From: an uncultured Bifidobacterium sp.
GTDB lineage: Bacteria; Actinomycetota; Actinomycetes; Actinomycetales; Bifidobacteriaceae
Length of the DNA: 64,000 nucleotides
Direction of reading: 5' to 3'
Assembly: GCF_959020145.1 (NCBI RefSeq)
Contig: NZ_CAUEQY010000010.1
Coordinates: 1 to 64,000, forward strand
Both the position numbers and the translations under genes were made by a program. The notes beneath the pieces were generated by a model that worked only from the letters and a program-made list of their open reading frames with translations, did no database searches and was not told the origin of the DNA. Positions 36,471 to 44,195 of the stretch are shown in pieces; positions within the stretch are counted from its first letter, which is position 1; every line of letters starts with the position of its first letter.

Positions 36471-36830
36471 TCAGTCGGACTTCTTTCCGCTCGTGCCATC
36501 CATTGGCTCCGAGAGATAATCCGGCACGGCGGCTTGTTGCTGCACGCGCCTGAGCATCTCACGGCTGAGCTCGAGCATCGTGAATTCCTCGATTGGGTGG
36601 ACACCGGCGTTGTGGACTTCGTCCGGCGTGAGCGTCCCCTGTTCGACAAGCGCTTCGATTGGATTGCGCCCATACGCTCGAGCGATCGTCACGGCATCCT
36701 CCGCGGTGAATTCACCCTTGGTCCATTTGCGGTGGAATGTGGTCATTGGGATACCGGCCTTCATCGCGATCTCTCGATTGCTTGCGCCTTCGGCGATCTC
36801 CTGCACCCATTCCTCAAATGAATTTTTCAT
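36471..36830 (-). CDS. phage repressor-like helix-turn-helix protein
   Basis: A 119-residue protein. The helix-turn-helix is SNREIAMKAGIPMTTFHRKW (about 17-36); an acidic C-terminal half may dimerise. There is no RecA-cleavable peptidase domain, so induction would not follow the lambda CI route. It is divergent from the early operon, which makes it the likely immunity repressor. The ATG at 36830 has AGGAGG five bases upstream; a GTG two codons earlier overlaps that site. Confidence 0.75.
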   Translation of the reverse strand: MKNSFEEWVQEIAEGASNREIAMKAGIPMTTFHRKWTKGEFTAEDAVTIARAYGRNPIEALVEQGTLTPDEVHNAGVHPIEEFTMLELSREMLRRVQQQAAVPDYLSEPMDGTSGKKSD

Positions 36831-36848
36831 GTTCACCTCCTTTCCAGA

Positions 36849-36931
36849 TTTTCCGTTTATGGAAAATACTGTACCACATCGAGTTGCATATTTTTTCCAT
36901 CAGTGGTAATTTGTATTCCAGAAACGGAAAA
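36849..36931. promoter_or_regulatory. divergent repressor/early-gene control region with TTTTCCGTTT boxes
   Basis: TTTTCCGTTT at 36849-36858 and its exact complement AAACGGAAAA at 36922-36931 frame the region; the left box is also half of TTTTCC(6)GGAAAA. A rightward promoter TTGCAT-17-TAATTT lies between. The boxes are probable operators of the repressor. Confidence 0.55.
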
Positions 36932-36951
36932 CGTTTGAAAGGACGGATGAC

Positions 36952-37194
36952 ATGGCAGACGAAAACAAACTGCAAGCTTTGAGAATCTCTCCTGGATTCC
37001 TCGACAACCTCCAGAAGGAACGCAACCTCAGCCACGAAGCGTTTCTCGCGGCCTGCGGACTCAATCAGCAAAGGTTCGACGAACTGTGCGAAGGCGCCTG
37101 CCCCTCGTATCTGGAATTTTCCAGAATCGTCGACGGATTCGGACTCGCCACCGGAGTCCCCATGGTCCCCGTGGCGCTCGCCGACGCGGCGTGA
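36952..37194 (+). CDS. small Cro-like helix-turn-helix protein
   Basis: First gene of the rightward early operon. The 80 residues hold LSHEAFLAACGLNQQRFDELCEG (about 26-48), a helix-turn-helix-like region, and a hydrophobic C-terminus. The place opposite the repressor fits a Cro-type role; this is inference. Confidence 0.6.
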   Translation: MADENKLQALRISPGFLDNLQKERNLSHEAFLAACGLNQQRFDELCEGACPSYLEFSRIVDGFGLATGVPMVPVALADAA

Positions 37195-37208
37195 GGGAGG
37201 TGGGGACG

Positions 37209-37418
37209 ATGGCCGATGTGATGGAACCGCCGAAATACATGATCTGGGTGCCACTCAAGGAGGCCGCGGAAATGGTCGGGCTCTGCGAGAAGACGCTCAT
37301 GAAGATGGCGAAGGAAGGCAAGGTCAAGATCAAACAACCAAACGGCCCGCACGGCAAGCGCCTCGTCAAGGTCGCGAGCCTGCAGGACTTCGACGCCAAA
37401 GCGAAACACGGAATCTGA
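37209..37418 (+). CDS. MerR/excisionase-type DNA-binding protein
   Basis: A 69-residue protein with WVPLKEAAEMVGLCEKTLMK (about 12-31), the winged-helix pattern of the excisionase (helix_turn_helix_17) family, followed by GKRLVKVASLQDFD. It could direct excision by the integrase or act as a regulator. An in-frame extension upstream overlaps the previous gene and is Arg-rich, so the ATG at 37209 is used. Confidence 0.65.
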   Translation: MADVMEPPKYMIWVPLKEAAEMVGLCEKTLMKMAKEGKVKIKQPNGPHGKRLVKVASLQDFDAKAKHGI

Positions 37419-37438
37419 AAAACACGGAAGGACACGAA

Positions 37439-37639
37439 ATGAAGGACATCAGGAAGGAATGCGTCAAAGCAATCTTCGACGACTTTGACCAGTGCGGCGA
37501 CGCCATCAGGCCCGCCGTCAACGGTGAATGGGAGGAGATCGACGCGAGCCGTCCGCTCGGCCACATCGTCGGCTATGTCGACATCTGCGTCGCCGACCTC
37601 GTGGACATCGTCGTCGACGCGATCAACAAGGAGCTGTGA
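37439..37639 (+). CDS. hypothetical small acidic phage protein
   Basis: 66 residues, not recognised. Acidic and mostly helical, with a hydrophobic C-terminal stretch (YVDICVADLVDIVVDAI). A good AAGGAC-type ribosome site precedes it. It is followed at once by the next gene. Confidence 0.55.
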   Translation: MKDIRKECVKAIFDDFDQCGDAIRPAVNGEWEEIDASRPLGHIVGYVDICVADLVDIVVDAINKEL

Positions 37640-37640
37640 G

Positions 37641-37835
37641 ATGAGCTGGATGGACGACGGCGGATTCGAGATCAGGACATTCGCCGACAAGGCCGGGCGA
37701 GCGATGGCGCAGATGAGCTTCCGCACCTCCACGGGACACTTCGACATCATCCTCGGCAAGACCGAAGTGCAGCGCATCCGCCGCGAATGCGGACGTGTCA
37801 TCAAGGAACTCGACCAGAAAAGGGAACGGAAATGA
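37641..37835 (+). CDS. hypothetical small phage protein
   Basis: 64 residues, not recognised. It has a short beta-rich N-terminus and a basic helical end (VQRIRRECGRVIKELDQKRERK). It starts one base after the previous stop and overlaps the next start by four bases (ATGA). Confidence 0.5.
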   Translation: MSWMDDGGFEIRTFADKAGRAMAQMSFRTSTGHFDIILGKTEVQRIRRECGRVIKELDQKRERK

Positions 37836-38089
37836 CCGACAGCGACTTCCGACGAGAGGACGACGAGAAACCAGCGGAGAAGCCGCGCATGGCGGCCATC
37901 CTCCTCCTAGCTCTCTCAGCGGGCCTGTGCCTGTGGGTGCTGTTCGGCACCGACGCGTGCCACCACCCGCTCGAACACGTCGCGGCCTTCGTATGGCTGA
38001 CCGTGGCCACCCCGCCCATCGCGATGGCGTGGGCGGCCGGACGGAGGCCTGACATGGCCGCCAGACTCGAGTCCATGCTCGGCGTCTGA
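37832..38089 (+). CDS. small phage membrane protein
   Basis: 85 residues with two hydrophobic segments (about 21-38 and 48-66) after a charged N-terminus. Not recognised. It overlaps the preceding gene by ATGA. RNA A begins five bases after its stop codon. Confidence 0.5.
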   Translation: MTDSDFRREDDEKPAEKPRMAAILLLALSAGLCLWVLFGTDACHHPLEHVAAFVWLTVATPPIAMAWAAGRRPDMAARLESMLGV

Positions 38090-38094
38090 CACCG

Positions 38095-38244
38095 GCCGGA
38101 GAACAAGGACGGGACCAATCGGTCCGACGGTGCGTGGCTGAATCTCCTTATCCATTACTTTCCCGCACATTGCGCGGATTGCATACACACAGCCACGACC
38201 AATCGGACACGACGCCCCTGGAGGTTCGAATCCTCCCTCCGGCA
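38095..38244 (+). ncRNA. tRNA-like RNA A with long helix in place of the anticodon arm
   Basis: Perfect 7-bp acceptor GCCGGAG (38095-38101)/CTCCGGC (38237-38243) with discriminator A, and a perfect T-arm GGAGG-TTCGAAT-CCTCC (38220-38236). Between them, GTCCGA/TCGGAC, GGT/ACC and CGTGGCTG/CAGCCACG form about 17 bp of helix, capped by a 49-base loop (38141-38189) that includes a CCGC/GCGG hairpin with seven loop bases. No ordinary D-arm or anticodon arm can be drawn. Total length is 150 nt. Function is unknown; a related RNA lies at 46598. Confidence 0.55.
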
Positions 38245-38392
38245 CTGGGATGCCGGCCGTCAACGCCACCCGGCGGCTTTCCCTTCAGCTTCGCCGCGCG
38301 GGAACGATGGAGTCTTCTCTCGTCACTTCTCTTCGGGGCTCCAGCGGACGGCATCCGCCAAACGTCACAACGACAACAGAAAGGACACAAAA

Positions 38393-38995
38393 ATGCCAAA
38401 GGCAAGCGACCAGGAACAGGCAGAACGCTGCGCGACCCCGCGCCGAGATCTGAGCAAGAGCGAGTACACCAGCGCCTTCCGCTGGAGGTCCAGGCGGATC
38501 GATTCCAGCGTGGCCGCGCATGCGTCGCTGGCGATCGCCAAGAACGACCGTCTCAGCATCGACGAGGCCATCGCCAAGGTGACCGGCGGACGGGTGGACG
38601 CCTCGAAGCCCGTGCCGTATCCGGCTCCGGAGCGTCATGAGCCGATCGTCGTCACCGCCGAACCCGAGCATGAGCCGCTCGGCGGGGATGGGGATGAGCT
38701 CGTGTTCGTCGACTTCGACCAGATCCCACGCGACATGCAGCCCAACAGGACGCCGAATCCACGCTACTTCGGCGTTGCCGAGCAGCTCCGCCGCCACGCC
38801 GGACGGTGGGCGTGCGTGAAGACCTTCGCCGACCAGAAGGACCCGCGCGAACGCGCCCGCCAGATGCGCCAGCGCATCCGCACCGGCAAGCTCGCGGCCT
38901 TCCGTCCGAGCGGACGCTTCGATGCGGTCATCACCACACCGGAACCGGACGGACCCACGCTCGTCTACGCGTCCTGCCGTCCGATGGAGGCGTGA
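38393..38995 (+). CDS. hypothetical phage early protein
   Basis: 200 residues, not recognised. The N-terminal 60 residues include DLSKSEYTSAFRWRSRRIDSSVAAH; the C-terminal half has RYFGVAEQLRRHAGRWACVKTFADQKDPRERARQMRQRIRTG in segments, a basic region that may contact nucleic acid. It directly precedes ssb, so a role in replication or recombination is plausible. An AAAGGA ribosome site precedes it. Confidence 0.6.
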   Translation: MPKASDQEQAERCATPRRDLSKSEYTSAFRWRSRRIDSSVAAHASLAIAKNDRLSIDEAIAKVTGGRVDASKPVPYPAPERHEPIVVTAEPEHEPLGGDGDELVFVDFDQIPRDMQPNRTPNPRYFGVAEQLRRHAGRWACVKTFADQKDPRERARQMRQRIRTGKLAAFRPSGRFDAVITTPEPDGPTLVYASCRPMEA

Positions 38996-39003
38996 GGGAC
39001 ACC

Positions 39004-39549
39004 ATGGCCGGAGAAACCACACTCGCCATCGTCGGCAACCTCACCGCGGATCCCGAACTGCGCACCACCCAGTCCGGCAAGCAGGTATGCAACGTGACCG
39101 TCGCGTCCACGCCACGCGTCTTCGACAAGCAGACGAACCAGTGGACCGACGGGCAGGCGCTCTTCCTGCGCTGCACCGCGTGGGGGGATTTCGCCACGCA
39201 CATCGCCTCGACCCTGTCAAAAGGCATGCGCGTCATAGCACAAGGCAGGCTCACGCAACGCTCATGGCAGGACGAGCAGGGAGCCAACCACACCGTCATC
39301 GAAATGCAGCTGGACGAGATCGGGCCAAGCCTGCGCTACGCCACCGCGCAGGTCACCCGCATCAGCCGTCAGCAGGGCCACCAGCCGGCGGGCGGATACA
39401 CCGGAGGCGCGTCCTTCGGAGCCACGGTGCCGACTGCCGGCCCGCAGGCTCCAGCCACCGACCCATGGGGACAGCCCACCGACGGAGGAGCCGCCTTCGG
39501 AGCCTTCGGCACTCCAGGAGACGACGTGGAGAAGGAGCCCGAATTCTGA
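39004..39549 (+). CDS. ssb: single-stranded DNA-binding protein
   Basis: A 181-residue SSB. The OB fold covers about 1-115 (LAIVGNLTADPELRTT, RCTAWGDFATHIASTL, GMRVIAQGRL), followed by a Gly/Pro/Ala-rich linker and the acidic tip DDVEKEPEF, which recruits partner proteins. It begins the replication block of the prophage. Confidence 0.93.
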   Translation: MAGETTLAIVGNLTADPELRTTQSGKQVCNVTVASTPRVFDKQTNQWTDGQALFLRCTAWGDFATHIASTLSKGMRVIAQGRLTQRSWQDEQGANHTVIEMQLDEIGPSLRYATAQVTRISRQQGHQPAGGYTGGASFGATVPTAGPQAPATDPWGQPTDGGAAFGAFGTPGDDVEKEPEF

Positions 39550-39956
39550 TGATCGAAATCGACATCCCGATCAGTAGGCACATCTGGTGGACCCAGAACC
39601 GCCGAAGCCGCACATGGGTGACGCCATACCAGCGGAAGAAAACCGTCAAACGCATCGCCCATCTCATCTTCCTCGACCACATCAACCGGAACGGAGGCAA
39701 GCGTCCGGCGGACACGGAGACCGACTGGCCGGTGCACGTCACCGCCATCATCCACCCGCTCACACACGGCAGATTCGACCCCGAAAACGCCGCCCCGATG
39801 GTCAAGGCCATCCTCGACGCGGGAACCCAGGCCGGCATGTGGCCCGACGACAACGCCGAATACATCATCGGCCCCGACTACCGGCCCGGCACGCCAAGCC
39901 CGGACAAGACCACCTACCACATCACCATCCGCATCGAACAGGCCGACCACCGGTAG
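39549..39956 (+). CDS. RusA-like Holliday junction resolvase
   Basis: A 135-residue protein. The RusA signature is seen in GRFDPENAAPMVKAILDAG and WPDDNAEYIIG, supplying the acidic metal ligands (about Asp77, Asp101 and Asp102). It resolves branched replication or recombination intermediates before packaging. Its start overlaps the ssb stop codon. Confidence 0.75.
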   Translation: MIEIDIPISRHIWWTQNRRSRTWVTPYQRKKTVKRIAHLIFLDHINRNGGKRPADTETDWPVHVTAIIHPLTHGRFDPENAAPMVKAILDAGTQAGMWPDDNAEYIIGPDYRPGTPSPDKTTYHITIRIEQADHR

Positions 39957-39976
39957 CGGGCACGAAAGGACACGAC

Positions 39977-40945
39977 ATGGCAAACAACGAAGGATACGCA
40001 CGCCTGTCCAACGGCCTCTGGCGCAACACCAAGATCCGCAAGATCGCCAGAAAGGACCCACAGGCGCTCGCCGACTGGATCATGGCCATCAGCTTCTGCA
40101 GCGACAAGCTCACCGACGGACGACTCACCGAGGACGACATGCTTTTCAACCTCGGCTTCGACGAGGAGTCCATCGGCAGGCTCGTCGGCCTCGGTCTGCT
40201 CGACCAGGACGATGACGGCTGGACCATCCACGGTTATCTCGACCTGCAGAACAGCAAGGCGGACGTGGAGAAATCCAAGGAGGACGCACGCCAGCGCAAG
40301 GCCAGGAGCCGCCGCAGGAACACCGAAACCACCGAAGCCACGCAGTCACACGTGACCGAAACCAAGGTCACATGTGACTCACGCGTGACCTTTAACCAAA
40401 ACCAAAACCAAAACCAAAACCAAAACTCTCTCACTCCTAACGTCGTGAGAGAGTGCGCGCCCGTGAACGAAACCGAACAGGAACGCAAGGAACGCGAGCT
40501 CATCGACACGTGGACGCCCACCGAAGCCCACCAGGGAGTCGCAGACGAACTCGCCGCCCAGGGCAGGCCACGCGTCGACCTCGACGAACTCGCCACCACC
40601 TTCCGTCTCAAGCTCCACGCCAAAGGACTGGAACACTACGGCTACCGCTCCACGCTCGACGGACTCGACAACGCCTTCTTCGAGTGGATTCGCAGCGAAT
40701 CCCGACAACTCGCCGAAGGCCGACCCGCCCACTCCGGCAAACCCGCCCCCGAGCCGAAGCCACACACGCACACCTGGGCATGCGGCCACGTCCTCGGCCT
40801 GCTCGACCGCACCGACACCACCGCCACACCCGACGAAACCGCCTGCGCCCTCGCCGACATGCTCAACAACGGCCTCGACCCAGACAAGGCATCCAAGGCG
40901 CTCGCCGACATGGCGGCACCGGTGCCGGAGGGAGGCGGAGCATGA
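39977..40945 (+). CDS. phage replication protein (replisome-organiser type)
   Basis: A 322-residue protein. The N-terminal winged-helix-like domain (about 1-85: GYARLSNGLWRNTKIRKIARK, WTIHGYLDLQNSKADVE) is like phage replication initiators. A Lys/Arg-rich segment and the low-complexity NQNQNQNQNQN (about 139-149) follow, then a C-terminal helical domain that would contact helicase or loader. The linker DNA looks like a replication origin, as in lambda O. Confidence 0.7.
   Translation: MANNEGYARLSNGLWRNTKIRKIARKDPQALADWIMAISFCSDKLTDGRLTEDDMLFNLGFDEESIGRLVGLGLLDQDDDGWTIHGYLDLQNSKADVEKSKEDARQRKARSRRRNTETTEATQSHVTETKVTCDSRVTFNQNQNQNQNQNSLTPNVVRECAPVNETEQERKERELIDTWTPTEAHQGVADELAAQGRPRVDLDELATTFRLKLHAKGLEHYGYRSTLDGLDNAFFEWIRSESRQLAEGRPAHSGKPAPEPKPHTHTWACGHVLGLLDRTDTTATPDETACALADMLNNGLDPDKASKALADMAAPVPEGGGA
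40346..40454. other. probable phage replication origin inside the replication gene
   Basis: Three 10-bp palindromes of form TCACRYGTGA (TCACACGTGA 40346, TCACATGTGA 40368, TCACGCGTGA 40379) have starts 22 and 11 bp apart. An A-rich array of five AACCAA units (40394-40423) follows, then a perfect 10-bp hairpin ACTCTCTCAC/GTGAGAGAGT (40425-40454). Initiator sites, an easily melted tract and a stem make an origin likely. Confidence 0.6.
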
Positions 40946-41208
40946 GGGGCAACGGCCACGTGTTCGCCCACGTCGACTGGCGGCGCATGGACGAATCCCA
41001 GCTCGACGGCATGCGGTACGTCGCATACACGCCGACCGGAGTGGTCGACGGACGTTTCGCGCCCATGCCGACGCGCAACGGCCTGCCGATGCCATACCTG
41101 GTCGACGAGGCCATCGGCTTCCCGGTCATCCTGCTGACCGCGCCCGACAGGGACAACATCCTCCTGCCGCCATTCGAATCGATCCTCACGCTCGAACGGA
41201 AATCCTGA
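40942..41208 (+). CDS. hypothetical phage protein
   Basis: 88 residues, not recognised; probably a small compact fold (GHVFAHVDWRRMDESQLDGM near the start). Overlaps the replication gene by ATGA, so the two are translationally coupled. Confidence 0.55.
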   Translation: MRGNGHVFAHVDWRRMDESQLDGMRYVAYTPTGVVDGRFAPMPTRNGLPMPYLVDEAIGFPVILLTAPDRDNILLPPFESILTLERKS

Positions 41209-41227
41209 ACACCGAAAGGAAAACACC

Positions 41228-41581
41228 ATGGAAGAACAGAACAAGACCACCGAATCCGGACAGGCCGCGGCCGACCTCGACAGGAGCCTCGGACGCCTCG
41301 ACGCGGCCGCCCAGCTCGACAGGCTGGTCACCGGCCTGCAGCAGGCCGCCGGACGCCTCGACGCGTACGCGGCATCGCTCATCGGCAGCGACGACATCAT
41401 CGTCGACGAGGCCGCCAGCCTCATCCTGCACCTCAACCGCAAGGTCACCGACAGGGCGCACAGCATGCGCAACGCATGCGAGAACCTCGAACAACCCGAC
41501 CGTCTCCTCGCCGAGAAGGCCAAGAGGAAAAGCCTCATGGACCACATCCTCACCATCCCGCTCGACGGAGAGGACGACTAG
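41228..41581 (+). CDS. hypothetical helical phage protein
   Basis: 117 residues, almost wholly helical with Leu/Ala/Asp heptads (LGRLDAAAQLDRLVTGLQQA). Not recognised. One base separates it from the exonuclease gene. Confidence 0.55.
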   Translation: MEEQNKTTESGQAAADLDRSLGRLDAAAQLDRLVTGLQQAAGRLDAYAASLIGSDDIIVDEAASLILHLNRKVTDRAHSMRNACENLEQPDRLLAEKAKRKSLMDHILTIPLDGEDD

Positions 41582-41582
41582 C

Positions 41583-42155
41583 ATGACCACCACCAGCACC
41601 AAGCCGGAAGCGCTCCTATGGATCGACGTGGAGACCACCGGCCCCGACCGCACCACAGCGCAGATCCTCGAAATCGGCATGGCCTGCACCGACAGCACCG
41701 CCACCCAGGACTACGGCGCCTTCCACGCGATCGTCAAACCCGACATCCTCGACATCAGCCGCATCACACCCTGGGCATGGGAGCACCACACAGCCAACGG
41801 CCTCATCGCCGAAGTCCGCGCCGCCAGCACGCGCCAGAACGGCCCAGCCGCCGTAGGCAACGCCGCGGAGGAATACCTCGAATCACTCGAACAACGGTTC
41901 CAGCTCGTACCAACCGGCACCAACGTCGACTTCGACCTCGGATTCCTCGGACTCCTCGCCATCGACACCAGCCCGCTCAGCCGCCGAAAACTCGACCTGA
42001 CCACCATCAGACGCCTCGTCGCCATCCTCGGAGGCCCCGACCCATACACCAGCCACCACGAAGGACGCCACCGCGTCGAGGACTGCATCACCAGAGACAT
42101 CCACGACTACCGCCACTACCTCGAAACCATCCAACTCAAGGACAGCGGCAAATGA
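41583..42155 (+). CDS. DEDDh 3'-5' exonuclease (oligoribonuclease/DnaQ-like)
   Basis: 190 residues. ExoI is LWIDVETTG with Asp15 and Glu17; ExoII is NVDFDLGFL with Asp116 or Asp118; ExoIII is HRVEDC with His163 and Asp167. The short length and motif spacing are close to oligoribonuclease, which degrades short RNAs; in a phage it may recycle nucleotides or proofread. Confidence 0.85.
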   Translation: MTTTSTKPEALLWIDVETTGPDRTTAQILEIGMACTDSTATQDYGAFHAIVKPDILDISRITPWAWEHHTANGLIAEVRAASTRQNGPAAVGNAAEEYLESLEQRFQLVPTGTNVDFDLGFLGLLAIDTSPLSRRKLDLTTIRRLVAILGGPDPYTSHHEGRHRVEDCITRDIHDYRHYLETIQLKDSGK

Positions 42156-42177
42156 AACGGAAAGGCGCTCGCGGACG

Positions 42178-42270
42178 ATGGACGGACTAGCCGCATTCAT
42201 CCTGCTCACCGCGGTCTTCATCGCATGGCTCGGCGGAGACCACGACGGCCCTGCGGGACCACGGAAATGA
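42178..42270 (+). CDS. possible 30-residue membrane peptide
   Basis: ATG at 42178 encodes a single hydrophobic segment (LAAFILLTAVFIAWLGG) and a short polar tail. An AAAGG lies 12 bases upstream. Not recognised, but similar tiny membrane ORFs occur elsewhere in this operon. Confidence 0.4.
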   Translation: MDGLAAFILLTAVFIAWLGGDHDGPAGPRK

Positions 42271-42293
42271 CACCAACCACGAAAGGAAACACA

Positions 42294-42797
42294 ATGAGCG
42301 TGCTCTACCACGGAGGAGCCCCCGACCTCCAACCCGGCGACAGCATCGAACCAGGCCACAGCCGCGACAACTACGACGATTGCCCGATCTGCCGCGCCAG
42401 ACGCGAAAAAGGCGCGGACGCCATCGAAGGCACCGGACACCCCGAACAGGTGTACTGCACCAGATACCGCGACTACGCCGCCCTCTACGCGTCAATGTAC
42501 GGCAAGGGCGACGTGTACCAGGTGCGCCCAGTCGGAGAACTCGAAGCCTCCGACGAGGACTTCGACGGCTGCTACCGGTGCGACCGGCTGGTGATCGTCA
42601 GAGCCGTCGAAAGACACGTTACCCTCACGCCCAAACGCCGCCGCAAGGTCATCCGCCTCATGCAACGCCTGGACGACGGCCCCTGCATCAACCCACTGCC
42701 ACGCAACGCCACCCCGCAGATGGTCGAAAAATTCATCCAACGCTCCGCCGCCGACACCATGCACATCATGCGCCAAGCCGAAAGGAGCATCCGATGA
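42294..42797 (+). CDS. Arr-like (rifampin ADP-ribosyltransferase fold) phage protein
   Basis: 167 residues. The Arr pattern is visible: VLYHGGAPDLQPGDSIEPG (2-20, His6), then QVYCTRYRDYAALYA (52-66, Tyr54), then VYQVRPVGELEASDEDF (74-90, Asp87 or Asp89), giving the H-Y-D triad; PGHSRDNY parallels the PGxxSN segment of Arr. An added CPIC motif and a C-terminal extension (110-167) are not in Arr. In a phage the target could be host RNA polymerase, RNA or a defence factor; none is shown. AAAGG precedes the ATG. Confidence 0.65.
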   Translation: MSVLYHGGAPDLQPGDSIEPGHSRDNYDDCPICRARREKGADAIEGTGHPEQVYCTRYRDYAALYASMYGKGDVYQVRPVGELEASDEDFDGCYRCDRLVIVRAVERHVTLTPKRRRKVIRLMQRLDDGPCINPLPRNATPQMVEKFIQRSAADTMHIMRQAERSIR

Positions 42798-43087
42798 CCG
42801 ACCACGACACGGAACACAAAGGAATCATCATGACCATCACCGAAGACGCCGACATGGACCCAAAACCATACACCCTCACAGCCATCTCCATCGGCCTGGA
42901 AGGCGCCGCCACGGGAATGGCGCTCGCCGGCGGCCATTGGCTGCTGTCCCTGCTGTTCCTGCTGCTGACCGTGCTGTTCGCCATCAACGGATGGCGGGCG
43001 GTCGGCAGGGCGCGCATGCGGAAGACCGAATGCAGGGAATTCGTCGTCGACGGATGCCACAACCTCATCATCGCCGGCGATGACTGA
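42794..43087 (+). CDS. small phage membrane protein
   Basis: 97 residues with a hydrophobic core at about 32-68 that could cross the membrane twice, and a basic-to-acidic C-terminal tail. Not recognised. Starts in an ATGA overlap with the Arr-like gene and has AAAGGAG upstream, so the two are coupled. Confidence 0.5.
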   Translation: MTDHDTEHKGIIMTITEDADMDPKPYTLTAISIGLEGAATGMALAGGHWLLSLLFLLLTVLFAINGWRAVGRARMRKTECREFVVDGCHNLIIAGDD

Positions 43088-43111
43088 CGCCAACCACGAA
43101 AGGACAAGGAA

Positions 43112-43411
43112 ATGACCAACCACGAAGTCTGGGACAAGACGATCGAGCTCAACGGAGTCGCAATACAGAGCGTCGTCTGCATGGAGGAATGCTCCGAACT
43201 CATCAAAGCGATCAGCAAACGCCTGCGCGGCGAGCTCGACATCGAGGACAACCTCGCCGAGGAGATGGCCGACGTGACGGTCTGCCTCTACCAGTTGTCC
43301 CGCATGTACGACGTCGACGACGCCGACGTCCACGCATGGATCGACCGCAAGACCGAACGGCAGCGCAAGCGCAACGCGCTGCAGGGCCATCAAAGCGAGG
43401 ACACGGAATGA
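43112..43411 (+). CDS. MazG-like nucleotide pyrophosphohydrolase
   Basis: 99 residues. The metal-binding pattern EECSELIKAISK (25-36) and LAEEMADV (48-55) give the ExxE(n)ExxD motif of MazG/dUTPase-like NTP pyrophosphohydrolases. It could hydrolyse unwanted dNTPs or lower the alarmone-dependent stress response, a function suggested for other phage MazG proteins. Confidence 0.8.
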   Translation: MTNHEVWDKTIELNGVAIQSVVCMEECSELIKAISKRLRGELDIEDNLAEEMADVTVCLYQLSRMYDVDDADVHAWIDRKTERQRKRNALQGHQSEDTE

Positions 43412-43536
43412 GCGCTCCATCCGCCGAATGGATCATCGGGTATTTCGCGGACGACATCACGGCCATGCGGACGAAGACCGAGAAGCGATACGGCAAACAG
43501 CCACTCGAAATCAGACTCGCCCACGAAGCCGAATGA
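43408..43536 (+). CDS. hypothetical small phage protein
   Basis: 42 residues, not recognised. Overlaps the MazG gene by ATGA, so translation is probably coupled. Confidence 0.45.
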   Translation: MSAPSAEWIIGYFADDITAMRTKTEKRYGKQPLEIRLAHEAE

Positions 43537-43570
43537 AAACGCGAATACCGCAGGAAAAGGAAGGAAAACA

Positions 43571-44044
43571 ATGAGAGACAGTGACGCAGACATCGCCATC
43601 AACACGCTCAACAAACTCATCACCCAGGAACTCAAGGCCGCACGCGCCGGAAGTTGTCAAGGCAATAGGCCCCTCGAGGAATGCGCGACGACCAGATCCA
43701 ACGCCTATGCCTTCGCCAGGGACAAGATCAAAGAGGCGCTCGCTGATGCCGTGGAGGAGCGGGATGCGGGGAATCCTTTCCTGCCCCGGCGTGACGAGTT
43801 GGTCACGCAGGACATGCACACCTGCGATTTGTGCGGCCGGTGGTGTTCGGGTCCCGTGTACCGCGTGTGCCTGTGCTACGCGGACCAGTCCAGGGTGGCG
43901 TCCGAAGTGTGCGCCGACTGCATGTGGAGGCTTGGATTCAGGCCGGTCAGGACGGTGCCGCTCGCGACGTATTGGCGGTATGAGCGCTGGGTGTCGGAGC
44001 ATCCGACTGCGGGGAGGTGCTCCGATGATCTATCTGATCGTTGA
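43571..44044 (+). CDS. phage zinc-ribbon protein
   Basis: 157 residues: helical N-terminal half, then CDLCGRW and VCADCMW, a four-cysteine zinc-binding pattern (about 85 and 118). Not assigned to a function. Overlaps the next gene by 20 bases. Confidence 0.55.
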   Translation: MRDSDADIAINTLNKLITQELKAARAGSCQGNRPLEECATTRSNAYAFARDKIKEALADAVEERDAGNPFLPRRDELVTQDMHTCDLCGRWCSGPVYRVCLCYADQSRVASEVCADCMWRLGFRPVRTVPLATYWRYERWVSEHPTAGRCSDDLSDR

Positions 44045-44195
44045 CGGCGAGCTGGTGGACATCCTCACCGAGATGGACGAGGCGCTCGCCAAAGCCAAGG
44101 CGCTCGCCGAACATGCGGGCAAGGTCGAAATCGCTGATCTCGTCACCGGAAGACGCACCATCATCAAACAAGCAAGAAAGGGGAATCGCCGATGA
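44025..44195 (+). CDS. hypothetical small phage protein
   Basis: 56 residues with a beta-hairpin-like start (MIYLIVDGELVDILTEMD) and a basic C-terminus. Not recognised. ATGA overlap with the next gene. Confidence 0.5.
   Translation: MIYLIVDGELVDILTEMDEALAKAKALAEHAGKVEIADLVTGRRTIIKQARKGNRR

Noticed and set aside
38095..38244. Ordinary tRNA or tmRNA
   Set aside because: No anticodon arm with a seven-base loop in the right place for a tRNA; for tmRNA the length is less than half and no tag frame with pseudoknots is seen.
38206..38244. tRNA 3' end as prophage attachment core
   Set aside because: It lies inside the prophage, 4 kb from the integrase end, and has its own matching 5' acceptor half.
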